From Lampris incognitus (taxonomy: Eukaryota; Chordata; Actinopteri; Lampriformes; Lampridae), in assembly GCF_029633865.1 (NCBI RefSeq), contig NC_079211.1, positions 62,501 to 126,500 of the forward strand: 64,000 bases of DNA. Reading direction: 5' to 3'. The translations under genes and the position numbers were made by a program. Every line of letters begins with the position of its first letter. The stretch's first letter is position 1. Below the pieces are notes generated by a model, which worked only from the letters and a program-made list of their open reading frames with translations, searched no databases and had not been told where the DNA came from. Shown piece after piece: positions 18,017 to 29,250 of this stretch.

Positions 18017-18600
18017 CTGGAGTAAAAGCTAATATTGATTACTGTGTATGTTCACATAAACTCTATTTAAATCTACCCTGTAAAAGTGCAATGCCTGTGT
18101 GCGCTCGAGCACACTGACCGCACTCTGTGCCTGTTTGTGCTTTTGCAAAGAGGGACATAGATTTGATAACATATTGTTGCTGCATTGACATGAAAACGAT
18201 AATTGTTTGGTTCAGCTCTGTCTGACTTGCCGCTTCCCGAGGAGTAGAGAGATGCGCAGCACCATGGCGAACCCATTTGATGACTCTCATACAGTATTTA
18301 TATGTTGTCCAGAGGGTGGCAGTAGCACCTAAGATCGATATGCTGTGGTTTGCGGTGCTGTAATTTCTCATTATAAGAGTTAGGCTATTTTGTGCATGCT
18401 TCGGCTGTCAGTGTACATTGTTTTTATGCTGTATAGTATGGCAATTAAATAACATTACTGAACTATATATTGATTTTACATTTTGGGCAGTTTTATGTGC
18501 CTCCTGGCGGTTTTTGGACAGCTTTTGGGCTGGAAACTATCAGCTGTATCTGGCAACCACGCATTCTCCACCGCCAAACCTAAGCAGAGCCCGGCTACAA
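18016..18600. other. No recognisable gene
   Basis: Both strands were read; no coding or repeat signal is strong enough to name. Confidence 0.4.
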
Positions 18601-19060
18601 ACGAGATAAGAATACGTGTGCTGAACAGAAATGTTAAAAGACAATACAAAAATCCAAGTGTAAACCAATTTTACCTTCAGTTGCCCTTTCCACTTTTCAG
18701 TTTCAGCGTTGTGAAGATTTCTCCTGAGTGGCTGAATCAACTGGGTCGCAAAAAAACGTATCATCCAAAGCACTGTCTGGTTGTGTGGTCAGTTCGTTCT
18801 CGCTATCCGGCTGTCTTTTTTAGTAATGACTGGGGGGCTTTGGCGCTAACTATGGGCAATGCTGGTGTGGATCTGCAGCATTTAACAGAATGATTGAGTT
18901 TGCCACAATTATTGCATTGTTTATTGAATGCATAACATTTACTACGGTCAGGAGCGTGTGTTGTCCATTGCAGTTGCCACAGCGAGTTTTCTGAATAGCG
19001 TACATATTCGCTTCTTTCTTTAACTCCTTGGAGCTCTTTTCTGACTGTTCATGAAGCACA
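18601..19060 (-). mobile_element. Ty3/gypsy-like fossil fragment
   Basis: On the minus strand a zinc-knuckle region of the type used by gypsy elements is visible around 18880-19000 (CGNC, NCGKLNH-like spacing). The fragment is broken in several places and both ends are missing, so it is an old copy. No LTRs are seen nearby. Confidence 0.4.
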
Positions 19061-19189
19061 GGTGCTTATCGTTAATTCCAGGGTGAGATTCTTTTCACGG
19101 AGTAGCTGCTTACAGACAAAGTCCCTTTCTATGCCACTGTGGTGATACACATTTGAGGGTAGATTCCCCAGGGGCTGCTGCTCCTTTAA

Positions 19190-21185
19190 GGCCCTCTACA
19201 ACAACAAATAGAGCTAAATGAAATTAAAGACAACGGTCTGATGACAGACTTCGGCTTAAAGACGGCGAATTTTCATAAACTGCTCACAGCAAACCATCTC
19301 TCGAAAACTGCATCGGCCTCACAGCAGCCCCCAACCAACCGGTTAGTCTGGCCAACAATTTGACTACCACCATTAAACCAGCAGTCCTGAACGAAGACAC
19401 GGAGAAAGATTGAGGACATTGCAAAAAAACTGGGCTGCCACAACCATGAGAATAGTACAGCAACACTACACAAACTTGATAAAAGCAGAAATGGATAAAT
19501 TCACCAACCTATCCACACGGGACTAGGATGGCCCGTTCCAGGTAACCTCATCCTCGGCAAGGAAAGGCCTGGGCTGCCACTTGCAGGAGGAGACGATTGA
19601 CGACAGACAATATTCATCTCCAAATTGACAGACTTCGAGGCTGAGGACAGCCAATCGAAGCCACCAAACGCCCAAGTCAATCACCAATGGCGGGGCCATC
19701 TGGTACAACGAAGCTTGTGGTCACCCAAGTCCATGTGCCGCCGAATCGCATCACGGGGGCAGAAAAACGCAAACAACCTCCCCCACGCAAACAATGAGTG
19801 ATCGCCCACAGCCGTCTACGGCCCCACAGCTGCAACTGAGGACCAGCGAGGCCGCAGAGATCAGGGGAGACTGGTCAGCTGAAAAGCAGGACTATACTCC
19901 CCACACTACCACCGCAGGCACCATCCCCAAAAGAACAGAGGCAGGGAAGGAACCACACTGGAATACCCACCCAACAGACTGATCCATATGGGAATCCAGA
20001 CCAAATAAACACTCCTACAGGACGAGGCGGGACCGTCCCAACAACAACTCACCAAGCCTGACTGGTCTGACCCTCACGCCAAATCACACAACAGCTAAAC
20101 AGAGCTGTCTGGAAGTGGACGCCGGACGAAAAATAAACCTGACCACTATACCCCAGACTATCTGGCAAACAAACAAAACAAATGCCAAGACTAGAGGTTT
20201 AACATAAGCACAAGCAAAACTATACTGATAATGGGAGACTCAAATGCTGCCAAATTCCCACCTTTCGACTTGGCTAACCTACAAATTGACAGTTATCCGG
20301 GAGCCACATTCAGACATGCGGAGAGCACAACCAACAAAGCCACCCACTTCAACACAATGGAAGAGGTGATTGTGTCCTTTAGGCGAAGTAATAGATCACA
20401 AAAACTGAAAAAGACCACCATCAAGCAGCTTCAGGGGGCATCAGAGCAGCAAAAAGCCAATTCCCACGGGCCAATGTGCAGATACCCATGATTAACTACT
20501 CCACAAGCCTCCTGCTGGGGGAACAAACAAACCTACAAAAACTGAATGAATATATCAAAGGCAACTCCAACCATGCCACCACTAAATAGGACTCTCTTCG
20601 AGACTTATAGAAGGACAATGTGCACTGGACTCCAGAGACGGCAATATAATTACTGACAAAACTGGTTGGAGTATTTAAATTAAAAGTCCCCACAAGCCTG
20701 CCGATACAGGACGGGAATGAAAATGTAGTACTAGCGAAAAACTTTCTCCTAACTTCCCCACAATTAACCCTACTGAACAGAGGAATAAAATTCATTCCAA
20801 CTAAGTAACAAAAAGCATAATGGAACAGATCAGAAGGGACATTCAACAATGCCACAGAAGACTGAAACTAGCAGTGTATTACGAGGACAGCACAGATGCG
20901 GAGCCCCTGCCATTCACTCCCAAGTCGGAATAGACTCCTAACAGCACGCTGCTGGCGGAAATCGCGACCCTCATTGTGGCCAATTTGAATTATTTCAACA
21001 AATTCTTCCGCATACAGCATGTAGTAACACCTAATAGTACAAAAGACAGAGCCTTATCAGAACTCCTCGATAACAGACAGATCATTAAACCGGCCGACAA
21101 GGAGTGCAATTGTCATGGCCAGAGAACAGTATCTGTGGAAAGCATAAAGACGACAATTACTACCTAAAACTGAGGAAACCCGATC
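19190..21185 (+). mobile_element. Decayed PLE: SGNH ORF1 followed by RT N-terminus
   Basis: A Pro/Thr-rich ORF1-like region (19190-20220) leads to TILIMGDSN (20226-20250), QIDSYPGATF (compare QLDSYPGATL in copy B), KTTIKQLQ and DNVHWTPETA (about 20612-20640), the SGNH blocks in the same order as in copy B. ORF2-like sequence follows: RGIKFIPTK, RRDIQQCHRRLKL, and IIKPADKE (about 21083). Several frameshifts and stops show it is dead. The body ends where an L2-like LINE tail begins. This independent copy shows that the SGNH-then-RT order is a property of the lineage. Confidence 0.7.
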
Positions 21186-21194
21186 TATCTGGAC

Positions 21195-21612
21195 ACAGTC
21201 CCATTAGTTTGAAGCAAGCAAAATTTTATTTACATCATTTTATTTATATCACTGTTAAACACCGTTACAAAGTGCTTTACATTACATACACAAAATGCGA
21301 ACAAATACATAAAGTGAATGAAATCTTTTTTAATATATATAGAACCGGTAGTAACAGACCAAGCTAAAAAAAACAAAACAGAAGTCAAACGTGGGAATCC
21401 ATTAAAAGATGGGTTTTTAGAAGCCGCTTAAAACAATCGAAGATTTAGCAAATTTAACAGATTGGGGGAGATTATTCCAGAGGCTTGGGGCTGAAACTGC
21501 AAAGGCGAAGTCATATTTTGTTTTGCAGTTGGAATAAGCAATAGATAAAACACTGAAGCTATCATGTTTACATAATTTGTAATATTCGTCTACCTTTTCC
21601 AAGACCAATGTT
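21195..21612 (-). mobile_element. L2-like LINE, C-terminus and 3' UTR fragment
   Basis: On the minus strand, KTKYDFAFAVSAPSLWNNLPQSVKFAKSSIVLSGFKKHLF (split reading) is the typical last segment of L2/CR1-group reverse transcriptases (AFAV.AP.LWN.LP...FK..L). A/T-rich 3' sequence follows to 21195, including AAAGTGCTTTACATTAC-type sequence common at fish LINE ends. It is heavily 5'-truncated. Confidence 0.6.
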
Positions 21613-23385
21613 ATGATTGAGAGTTCATTTTAACTGCATTTGTTATGTATACATCATTTCATTTATTACAAGTAATAGTACTATCATTTTGAAGTCTCAG
21701 CTTAAGGTTACGTTCACATACGTATACATCAGGAAGACTCTTAAGCAGTACCGGCAAGCAATTATTGTATTACATGCAACTATGATTTGGATTGAGACTT
21801 ATTTTGACAGCCGATTTTAATGTTGAGGGGCAAATCCTGTTGGGTTTCTTTCACATAAGTTAGATGAAGGGAAGATCTCCGCAAGCAAGCATCTAACAAG
21901 ACTTCATGTGTAATGAAAGTTTGTCGTATATAGCGAACTTTGAGAAGTTAATATTTACAAACAAGATTTGACGACTTCCCTGTCGTAGCATGCAGCCAAC
22001 GAGGTGTAACCCCCCTGATTTTAGCTGCCCTAGAAAGAGTTAATGCATGTCCATGCAGTCCCCTGTAGAGGGCGCTAGCAGCCTGTCCAAATGGAAAATT
22101 ACCAGGCCTTGTCAGATCAGAACGATAGTAAAAGATTGACTGCAGACCTTTCTTGAGCTGCAGACGAATGAACCAAAGTCCAACTCGTAGAAGCTGGAAA
22201 AGAGATACAAAATTTATGCCTTTGTTACCCTTACTCATTTAAATTTACCAGTCTAAATTAATTAATCCCGTTTGGATTGCAGAGGATTGCTTGCTTGGAA
22301 ACCGGTTTTCTTTATTTGCCCGGATTCTTCAGTGAGTTTCTACAGTAGCTAACCATATGCTAGTTTAGCCATGTTTGTCTTTTTTCTATCCATGCACTGT
22401 AGTAGCATAGTAGTTGTCTTATAATGTGTAGGCCTGTTAGGCCTACAACTGAAGAGAACCTAGAACATTTCATTACAAGAACCAATCGGAGGATTTTCAG
22501 ATAGCCTATATCCTATAGCTTAATATGAATGTGAAATGTTATACGATTCCGCTGTGATTTGTACTTGCTAGCTGCAAGGACCTTCACTAGCTTCGTTTTG
22601 TTTCCTAATTCCATTATTTGGGAATGTGAAAGATCGATTCAAATATTCTAGATCTGGTGCTTTAGAGAGTAGAGACTTATTTTCTACCCTGTGGTATGCA
22701 GGTTGGTTTTTTTGTGTACTGGATTCCTTCCCCAAGAGAAGGGAGCAGCAAGCCCTGTGACCCACGAGGCGTAGACAGCACGTGGAAGAGTGGCGTCTTG
22801 CTTCTCCATTGAGGACGACCAGGAGAGACAGACAAGACCGTTTTAGAGATCTCCATTTTTGTGAATGAACACTACACACACTACCCAGATAGTTTCAGAC
22901 TTTTATCTTTTCATATTTTCTCTTTTTGACCAGAGCTCTGAGTCTACACACTGAAAAAACATTACAGACCGACCAAAAGGGGTTTGACCCTTATTCTTTT
23001 CCTTATTGACCATTCAAAGTGCACTTGTATTGTTATTAATATGTTTAATAAATGCCGGCCGTTTCTCTTTTATAATACTGTTGTCTGAATGATATTATTT
23101 TCCAATGCCTCCTTAGCCAAACCTATTTTAGATTATTTAGCCCAGTTTGCTTTATAACCCATTTTCTGAGTCATAGGCATTTTCTTTGTCTGTTACTTCA
23201 ATATATGTTACGCAACATGGAGCGTATACCATTTTTTCCACGTGAAGCTATTATGGTCTTCATGGGTCATTAATACTGTCAGTTTTCATGGTGGATTTGG
23301 AGGCGAAGACAACTTTCAAATAAACCAGTAGCGAGAAAGCCACTTGTGTCTGTGCTTTGAGGGAAATATAACTGAGGTTTGAGGA
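21613..23385. other. Unrecognised segment between two LINE pieces
   Basis: I found no gene or named repeat. An AATAAA near 23046 follows T-rich sequence. Because the L2-like pieces on either side are on the same strand and could be consecutive parts of one protein, this 1.8 kb may be an insertion into that LINE. Confidence 0.35.
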
Positions 23386-23800
23386 TCAATGGTCTGACAG
23401 TGAAATGAGAAGATCGCAAATATAACTGGGGGCAAGATCATGCAGTGCTTTAAATGTAATCAATAAACTCAAGATTATTCTGAACTTTACAGGAGGCCAG
23501 TGAAGAGATGCAAGAATAGGGGTAATATGGGACCTACAACTAGTTCTAGTTAGTTTAGCAACTGCATTTTGAACCAACTGTAGATGATTTAAAGTAGCAT
23601 AGTTGAGGCCAGAGTAGAGAAAGTTACATTAATCTAGAAGGGAGAAAGTGTGAATTAATTTTTTGATGTCTTTAAAAGTGATTTTTGCAATATTTTGTAG
23701 CTGAAGGAAACAGGATTGGACAACCTTAGTAACATGGTGATCAAAAGACACTGGTCAAAGATGACACCAAATTTTTAGCGGTAGGTTTCATGTTTGAATG
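23386..23800 (-). mobile_element. L2-like LINE RT fragment
   Basis: The minus strand reads CNFLYSGLNYATLNHLQLVQNAVAKLTRTS, then HITPILASLHWPPVKFRI and FKALHDLAPSYICDLL (split reading). These are the post-catalytic RT segments of L2-group LINEs (LQ..QNAAAR.LT, HI.P.L..LHWLPV..RI, LAP.YL..L). The catalytic domain is absent. It may be the upstream neighbour of 21195-21612. Confidence 0.7.
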
Positions 23801-23899
23801 AAGTGGACCAATAAACATTGACTTCATATATGTCTGTATAACATTTTGACTGTAAAATTTCAATAAATAAAATTTGTGAAAAAAGAAAAAAGTACCGGA

Positions 23900-24250
23900 T
23901 CAAACATCTACTGCTCGTTATTTTACTCAGCCATTACCCGAGTCCATCATAACATCTTCTATTACAGTATTACCATATGGTACAGCAGCACAGACAGTCA
24001 AACACTAAAAAACTGCAGCGGATTGTCAACAAGGCATCCAAAATCATAGGCAACCCATTCCCCTCAGTTGAATCTCTACATACTAACTGGACTGTAAAGC
24101 GAGCAAAGATCACCTGCGACCCCTCACATCCTGCTCATCACCTCTTCCAGCTCCTTCTCTCAGGGAAGCGCTACAGGTCACTGTCAACTAAGACTACACG
24201 CTTTGCAAACAGTTTTTTTCCTCCCTATCCATCAAGACTCTGAATTCCTC
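23900..24250 (+). mobile_element. Non-LTR retrotransposon C-terminal fragment
   Basis: The + strand frame (open 23977-24243, extendable leftwards) includes KKLQRIVNKASKIIGNPF, CDPSHPAHHLFQLLLSGKRYRS and TRFANSFFPPYPS, the usual end of many fish LINE RT proteins (KL..IV..ASKIIG, HP....F.LLPSG.RYR, R..NSF.P.A). The clade cannot be settled by eye. Its 3' flank (24251-24480) is probably its UTR. Confidence 0.6.
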
Positions 24251-24489
24251 CCTATAGTCCCATCCTCACACACCATTGGCATAAATACCATTCACCTGTA
24301 ATACCTGATATGTTTATTTCTGCTATTGTGTAACTGTATTGTTCATGATTTGTGGAGTGTCTGTTGTTGTACATGTATATATTGTGCTGCAGAATCAAAA
24401 TGTAGCAAAAACTAATTCCACCGGTTTTGCTCGTGTGGCTAATAAAATGATTTACCAAAAAGGATATCTTCAAATCAACTTGTCTCTGC

Positions 24490-24665
24490 CATGTTCTCTG
24501 CTCTATACTATTATATCCATCGATTATATCTAACTATATTATGTCCTATACTCTATGTTCTCTGCTCTATACTATCTAACGATTATATTACATCTATCTA
24601 TACTATGTTCTATACTCTATGTTCTCTGCTCTATACTGTATTTATTATATCTATCAAATACCATG
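24490..24665. repeat. Minisatellite, period about 64 bp
   Basis: TCTGCTCTATACT recurs near 24493, 24557 and 24621 with A/T-rich sequence (ATTATATC..TCTA) between; about 2.7 units. Confidence 0.7.
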
Positions 24666-24822
24666 TTGAGCGCACACACACACACCCAATACAAGTTCCT
24701 CTCACAGCTGGGGAACACAGTTATTAAATAAAGAAGGGGGGCACATCTTTGTTAGGACCTTGGTTTGGTATGGACCCAAGTACAGAAAAAAAATAAAATC
24801 AGACAGAAACCAGGCTTCAAAC

Positions 24823-25254
24823 AATAATCCAGTCTTTCACTTGACAAACTCACCAGGAACAAACAATAAACCAGTATTTATGAATTGACAAACTAAATCA
24901 GGGGGAAAAAAAATAATCCAGCCTTTATGACTTGACAAACTAAATCAGGAACAAATAACCCAGTCTTCATGACTTGAGACCCTAACTCAGGAACATGTGC
25001 TTGCACATTGTTTTTAATGACAATAACACTGAAAATAATCCAGTCTTTATGACTTGACATACTAAATCTGGAACAAACAATAATCCAGTCTTTATGACCT
25101 GACAAACTAAACCAAGTACAAACAATAATCCAGTCTTTATGACTTGAGAAACTAAATCAGGAACAAATAATAATCCAGTCTTTATGACTTGACAAACTAA
25201 ACCAGGAACAAACAAACCAGTCTTTATGACGAGACAAACTAAATCAGAGACAAA
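24823..25254. repeat. Minisatellite, period about 45 bp
   Basis: Units begin AATAATCCAGTCTTTATGAC and end GGAACAAAC. Clean unit starts are at 25034, 25079, 25124 and 25169, exactly 45 bp apart; earlier units at 24823 and 24865 are more diverged. One unit in the middle is expanded (24995-25033). Confidence 0.9.
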
Positions 25255-25860
25255 TGTCCCCCAAAGTATTTTTGGGGGACGCTGGTTTTTGTTAAAATTT
25301 GTTTGGGCACTATTTGGGTATGTGTAGTGAGGGGAGCTTGTTGCTGGTGGGTATACTGTAAAATATCACAACAAAGACGAACTCTTAAGCTAACAATGGC
25401 AATGACATTTCTGATGGGAAGTACCAAGCTTCTCGGAGTGACAGTTTTGGATAAAGTGTACAGATGGCTCTTTCTATATGTTGCGGTTGAGGTATGTTTT
25501 GGGTTATAGTGGAGCGGATAAAAGCCAAACTTGAGGGGAATTGTGCAAATTATGATACAAGCATGAAATTTGGTGCATTTCTTCTCCACAGGCTTCCAAT
25601 CAAATCTGTCCGATTGGCCACTTGAAAATCCAAGATGGAGGCCATTTTTCAAGATGGCTGTCAAATTAGCCTCCAAAAATGGCTTTTTTTTATATATTTT
25701 GTGTCGTTTTTTGGCTTGATTGATCTTGGTATCAATTCCTATGTTTTCAAGCCTGTTGGGTTGGATTTTGGGATTTTTATATAGCAACAAATTTTATATA
25801 CCAAATTAATGAGTGGGTGTGTTTTTTTTTTTTATTGTACTTTTCTGCAATTTAATGTTT
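25255..25860. repeat. First satellite unit plus unrelated filler
   Basis: The first 180-bp satellite unit lies at about 25385-25500 (ATGGCAATGACATTTCTGATG, CTCGGAGTGACAGTTTTGG). About 25510-25790 is a different sequence with TTCAAGATGGC and CCAAGATGGAGGCC, which I do not recognise. The long minus-strand frame here (25239-25790) has no domain I can name and I do not call it a gene. Confidence 0.5.
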
Positions 25861-26110
25861 TTAGAGTTAGGACTAAGGTTTAGATTTGGATAAAATTGAT
25901 GAATTCTTGCATTTTTTTCCCTTTTTACCACTCAGAACATGCTCCTTCCCTTGATGCTCCCATAAAAAGGAACAATGAACGGTCACCAAAAGCACAGAGC
26001 TTGTGATTAAACCACTTCTCTGTACCTGCTTCGCACTCAGGAAGAAGCACCCCAGCTCATCATTGTGGGTGGCGGGACTCACACTTTAGAAAAACATTTC
26101 TCAATATGAG
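25800..26110. repeat. Satellite spacer segment (copy 1, 3' half)
   Basis: T-rich start, then GCAATTTAATG, GGTTTAGATTTGG, ACCACTCAGAACATGCTCCTT, CCCATAAAAAGG, GTGATTAAACCACTTCTCTG and TACCTGCTTCGC..CAGGAAGAAGCA. This block recurs many times through the rest of the window and marks boundaries between runs of 180-bp units. Confidence 0.8.
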
Positions 26111-28440
26111 AACTAAAGAAATTATCCCCGAAATTAGGATGAGGTGTAGATAAACGTAACGGGTGGCTCTATATCTTTCAGTTAGCGTTGGGATAAGGGT
26201 TCTATCTGCTCTGGCAGACAATCCTACAGAGCCACAGCAATACAGACTAACTCATCGCGATAGCCAAGCTATCCATGGCATTTCTAAAGCAAAGAGCCGA
26301 GCTTTTCAGAGTAAAAGTTTTGCATAAAATTGACAGCGCTTTCTACATGTTTCACTTGAGGTAGGGTTTGGGTTAGGGATTATCTGCTCAGTCAGACAAT
26401 CCCACAAAAAAATACCACAACAGAGAATAACTCTTGACAGTAGCCAAGCTATCCATGACAAAGTCATTTCTGAGGGAAAGTACTGACCTTTTCTGAGTGA
26501 AACGTTTGGATAAAATTAAAAGATGGCTCACAGTCATGTTTTTTCTTCTTTTGTTTGTTTTTTCGTCTTTTTTTTTCTTCTTTCATTATTTCAGGATGTC
26601 TCTCCTATCTTTTATTTATTTTCGGTCTGGTTGTGCTTGTTTCGTTCGCATTCTGATTTAATGTCCATGTTATTTCAAACTGAAATACTTGTTTATATGC
26701 TTTATTATTGTAAAAAAAAACTATTAATCATAAAAAAGAAAAAAAAGATGGCTCTTTCTACATCTTTCGGTTAGGGATGAGTTAGGCTAAGAGTTTTATC
26801 TGCTCAGGCAGACAATACCTCAGCAACAGCGACTACCTCTTCACAGTTGCCAAACTAACCATGGCAAAGACATTTCTGATGGAAAGTACAGAGCTTCATG
26901 GAGTGATAGTTTTGGATAAAATTAACAGATGGCTCTTTCTACACGTTTTGGTTGGGTTAGGGTAAGTGTTTTATCGGTTCAGGCAGACCATCCCACAGAG
27001 AATACCACAGCAACAGAGATCAACTCTTTGCGAAAGCCAAACCAACCACAACAATGGCATTTCTGACAGAAAGTACTGAGCTTCACGGAGTGAAAAGAGA
27101 ATAAAATTAACGGATGGCTCTTTCGACATGTTTTGCTTAGGGTAGGGGTTTATCAGCTCAGGCAGACAATCGCACAGAATACCACAGAGACCAACTAAGC
27201 AGTAGCCAGGCTATGCACAGCAATGTCATTTCTGATGAAAAGTGCCAAGTTTCTAGGAGTGATAGTTTCTGATAACATTAACGTATGCTCTCTCTACGCA
27301 TTTCAGTTTGGTTAGGGTGAGGGTTTTACTTACTCAGGCATAAAATCCCACAGAGAATACCACAGCAAAAGAGACTAACTTCATGGTAGCAAAGCTAACC
27401 ACGGCAATGGCATTTCTGATGGAAGGTACCGAGCTTCTCAGAGTGATAGTTTCGGATAAAATTAACATATGCTCTTTGTACATGTTTGGGTTGGGGTAGG
27501 GTACGGGTTTTACCTGTTCAGGCAGAAAATCCTACAGAGAATACCACTGCAAGAGAGAATACCTTCGCATACATAAGCCAACCATGGCAGTGGCATTTCA
27601 GGGGAAAAGTACAGCGCTTCTCGGAGTAAAACTTTTGGATAAAATTAAGGGTTGGCTCTTTCTACCTCTTTTGGTTAGGTTTGGGATAGGGTTACGGTAA
27701 GGGTTTTATCAGCTCAGGCAAATCGATCCCACAGAAAATACCACAGCAACAGACACCAACTCTTCGTGGTAGCCAAGCTAACCACGGCAATGGCATTTCT
27801 GATGAAAAGTACCAAGCTTCTCGGAGTGATAGTTTCAGTTAAAATTAACGGACAACTCTTTCTACAGGTTTCACTTAAGAGTAATGGGTTTTATCTGCTC
27901 AGGCCAAAAATCCTACAGAGAATACCACTGCAACAGAGAATAACTTCGCTAGACAAGCTAACCACGTAAATGGCATTTCAGATGGAAAGTACCGAGCTTC
28001 TCGGAGGAACAGTTTCGGATAAAATTAACGGACAGCTCTTTCTACATGTTTCACTTAAGAGTAAATGGGTTTTATCTGCTCAGGCAGACAACCCCGCAGC
28101 AATACCACAACAACAGAGACTGACTTTTTATGGTAGCCAAGCTAACCACAGCAATAGCATTTCTGAAGGAAAGAACCGAGTTTCTCCGAGTGAAAAGTTT
28201 TGATAAAATTAACAGGTGTGTCTTTCTACGTATTTCGGTTAGGGCTGGGTTAGTGAAAGGGTTTAATCTGCTCAGGCAAACAATCGCACAGAGAATAACT
28301 GCATGGTCACCAAACTAACCACAGCCTCTCTCATTTCTGATTAAGAGTACTGAGCGTCTCGTAGTAAAGGTTTTGGATCAAATCAACGGATGGTTCTTTC
28401 TACATGTTACGGTTGAGGTAGAGTTTGGGTTAGGGTAAAG
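26111..28440. repeat. Satellite array, about 180-bp units (block 1)
   Basis: Tandem units carry the landmarks GCATTTCTGATGGAAAGTAC, CTTCTCGGAGTGA, GTTTTGGATAAAATTAAC, GGCTCTTTCTACATGTTTCG, GTAAGGGTTTTATCTGCTCA, GGCAGACAATCCCACAGAG, AATACCACAGCAACAGAGAC and CTCTTCGCAGTAGCCAAGCT. Units diverge by roughly 10-25 percent by eye. Recurrent short open frames (MAFLMESTKLLG type) come from repetition, not from genes. Confidence 0.9.
26530..26742 (+). mobile_element. Short poly-A retroposon with 12-bp target duplication
   Basis: A satellite unit is interrupted after AAAAGATGGCTC (26518-26529) by about 213 bp ending in an A-rich tail (AACTATTAATCATAAAAAAG, then more A), after which AAAAGATGGCTC returns (26743-26754) and the unit continues. 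This is the signature of target-primed insertion of a 5'-truncated LINE 3' end. The inserted sequence has no coding motif I can name. Confidence 0.65.
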
Positions 28441-29250
28441 TTTTATCTGCTCAAGTGGACAGTGCCCGAGTGCTGGCTTGGAGATACCCCCAATATTAGG
28501 GTTATGGAGAGATTGATGGGTTAAGGATGGGTTCAATTTGAATGTTTTTTCTTCTTTACAACTCATCTCCCACTGTCTTGCATCTTTATTAATTTATCCC
28601 GTGTTAAACTTGAAAAATTGTTGGTGAGGTTTGGAGCATTATAAAAACATGTTGGTAACACTTTAGTATGGGGAACGTAGTCACCATTAATTAGGTGCTT
28701 ATTTGCATGCAAATTAGCAACATATTGGCTCTTAATTGGTCATTATTACATACTCAATGCCTTATTCTGCATGGCCTTATTATACAACCAGTAAGCCATT
28801 AACTATGAGTTTTCCCTCTATAACCTCAGAATTAGTTTATTAGTAGTACCATCTCAATATGCTTTGCTTAGTATGGACTTTATAAGGTGGTAGTACCACA
28901 AGAAGAGTTATTCTCCCTTACTAACACTTAATGAATATGGTCTGTTCTTACATAACAAAACTACAAGTGTTAATAGTGTTAAATTACTATAAATTAAGTT
29001 TTTGTTACTTAGAATATGTTCCCCATACTAAAGTGTTACCAATTTTTTTAAGTTAATTGCTATGGCAGTTTGTTTTTAGGGTTAGGTTTAAATAAAATTG
29101 ATAGTTTTCTCCAGTTTACCGATCAAAGCACGCTTCTTGCCTCAAAAGCACACCGCTTGTGATTAAACCACTTCTCTGTACCTGCTTCATGTTCAGGAAG
29201 AAGCACCGCAGCTCATCATCGTGGGTGGCAGAACTCACACTTTTGAAACA
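28440..29250. repeat. Satellite spacer segment (copy 2, split by MITE)
   Basis: The spacer with AGTGCTGGCTTGGAGATACC, TCTCCCACTGTCTTGCATC and TTTAAACTTGAAAAATTG is interrupted at 28652 by a MITE and resumes at 29043 (TTTTTTTAAGTTAATTGC), running on through CACTTCTCTGTACCTGCTTC to 29250. Confidence 0.8.
28652..29042. mobile_element. MITE with 25-bp terminal inverted repeats
   Basis: TTGGTAACACTTTAGTATGG (start, 28652) is the reverse complement of CCATACTAAAGTGTTACCAA (end, 29042); the perfect match runs 25 bp including GGAAC/GTTCC. The 391-bp body is A/T-rich and non-coding. Perfect ends suggest recent activity. No target duplication is obvious in the T-rich flank, so the superfamily cannot be assigned; ends beginning GGTAACACTTTA are common among fish nonautonomous elements. 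Confidence 0.85.

Noticed and set aside
20660-20690. A TTTAAAT heptamer in the decayed PLE as a conserved frameshift site
   Set aside because: The surrounding frames are too eroded to establish phasing, so it cannot support the site in copy B.
25239-25790. 183-codon minus-strand frame
   Set aside because: No recognisable domain and spans satellite plus filler; likely chance.
25873-26082. Minus-strand frame (SPATHNDELGCFFLSAKQVQRSGL) repeated in spacers at 25.9, 30.6 and 33.8 kb
   Set aside because: It follows from conservation of the spacer DNA. Later spacers lose the frame while keeping the DNA motif, so there is no sign of selection on protein.
25870-26090. 5S rRNA or tRNA origin of the conserved spacer core
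   Set aside because: Only AAGCAGG-sized matches to 5S and no A/B-box pair at proper spacing.
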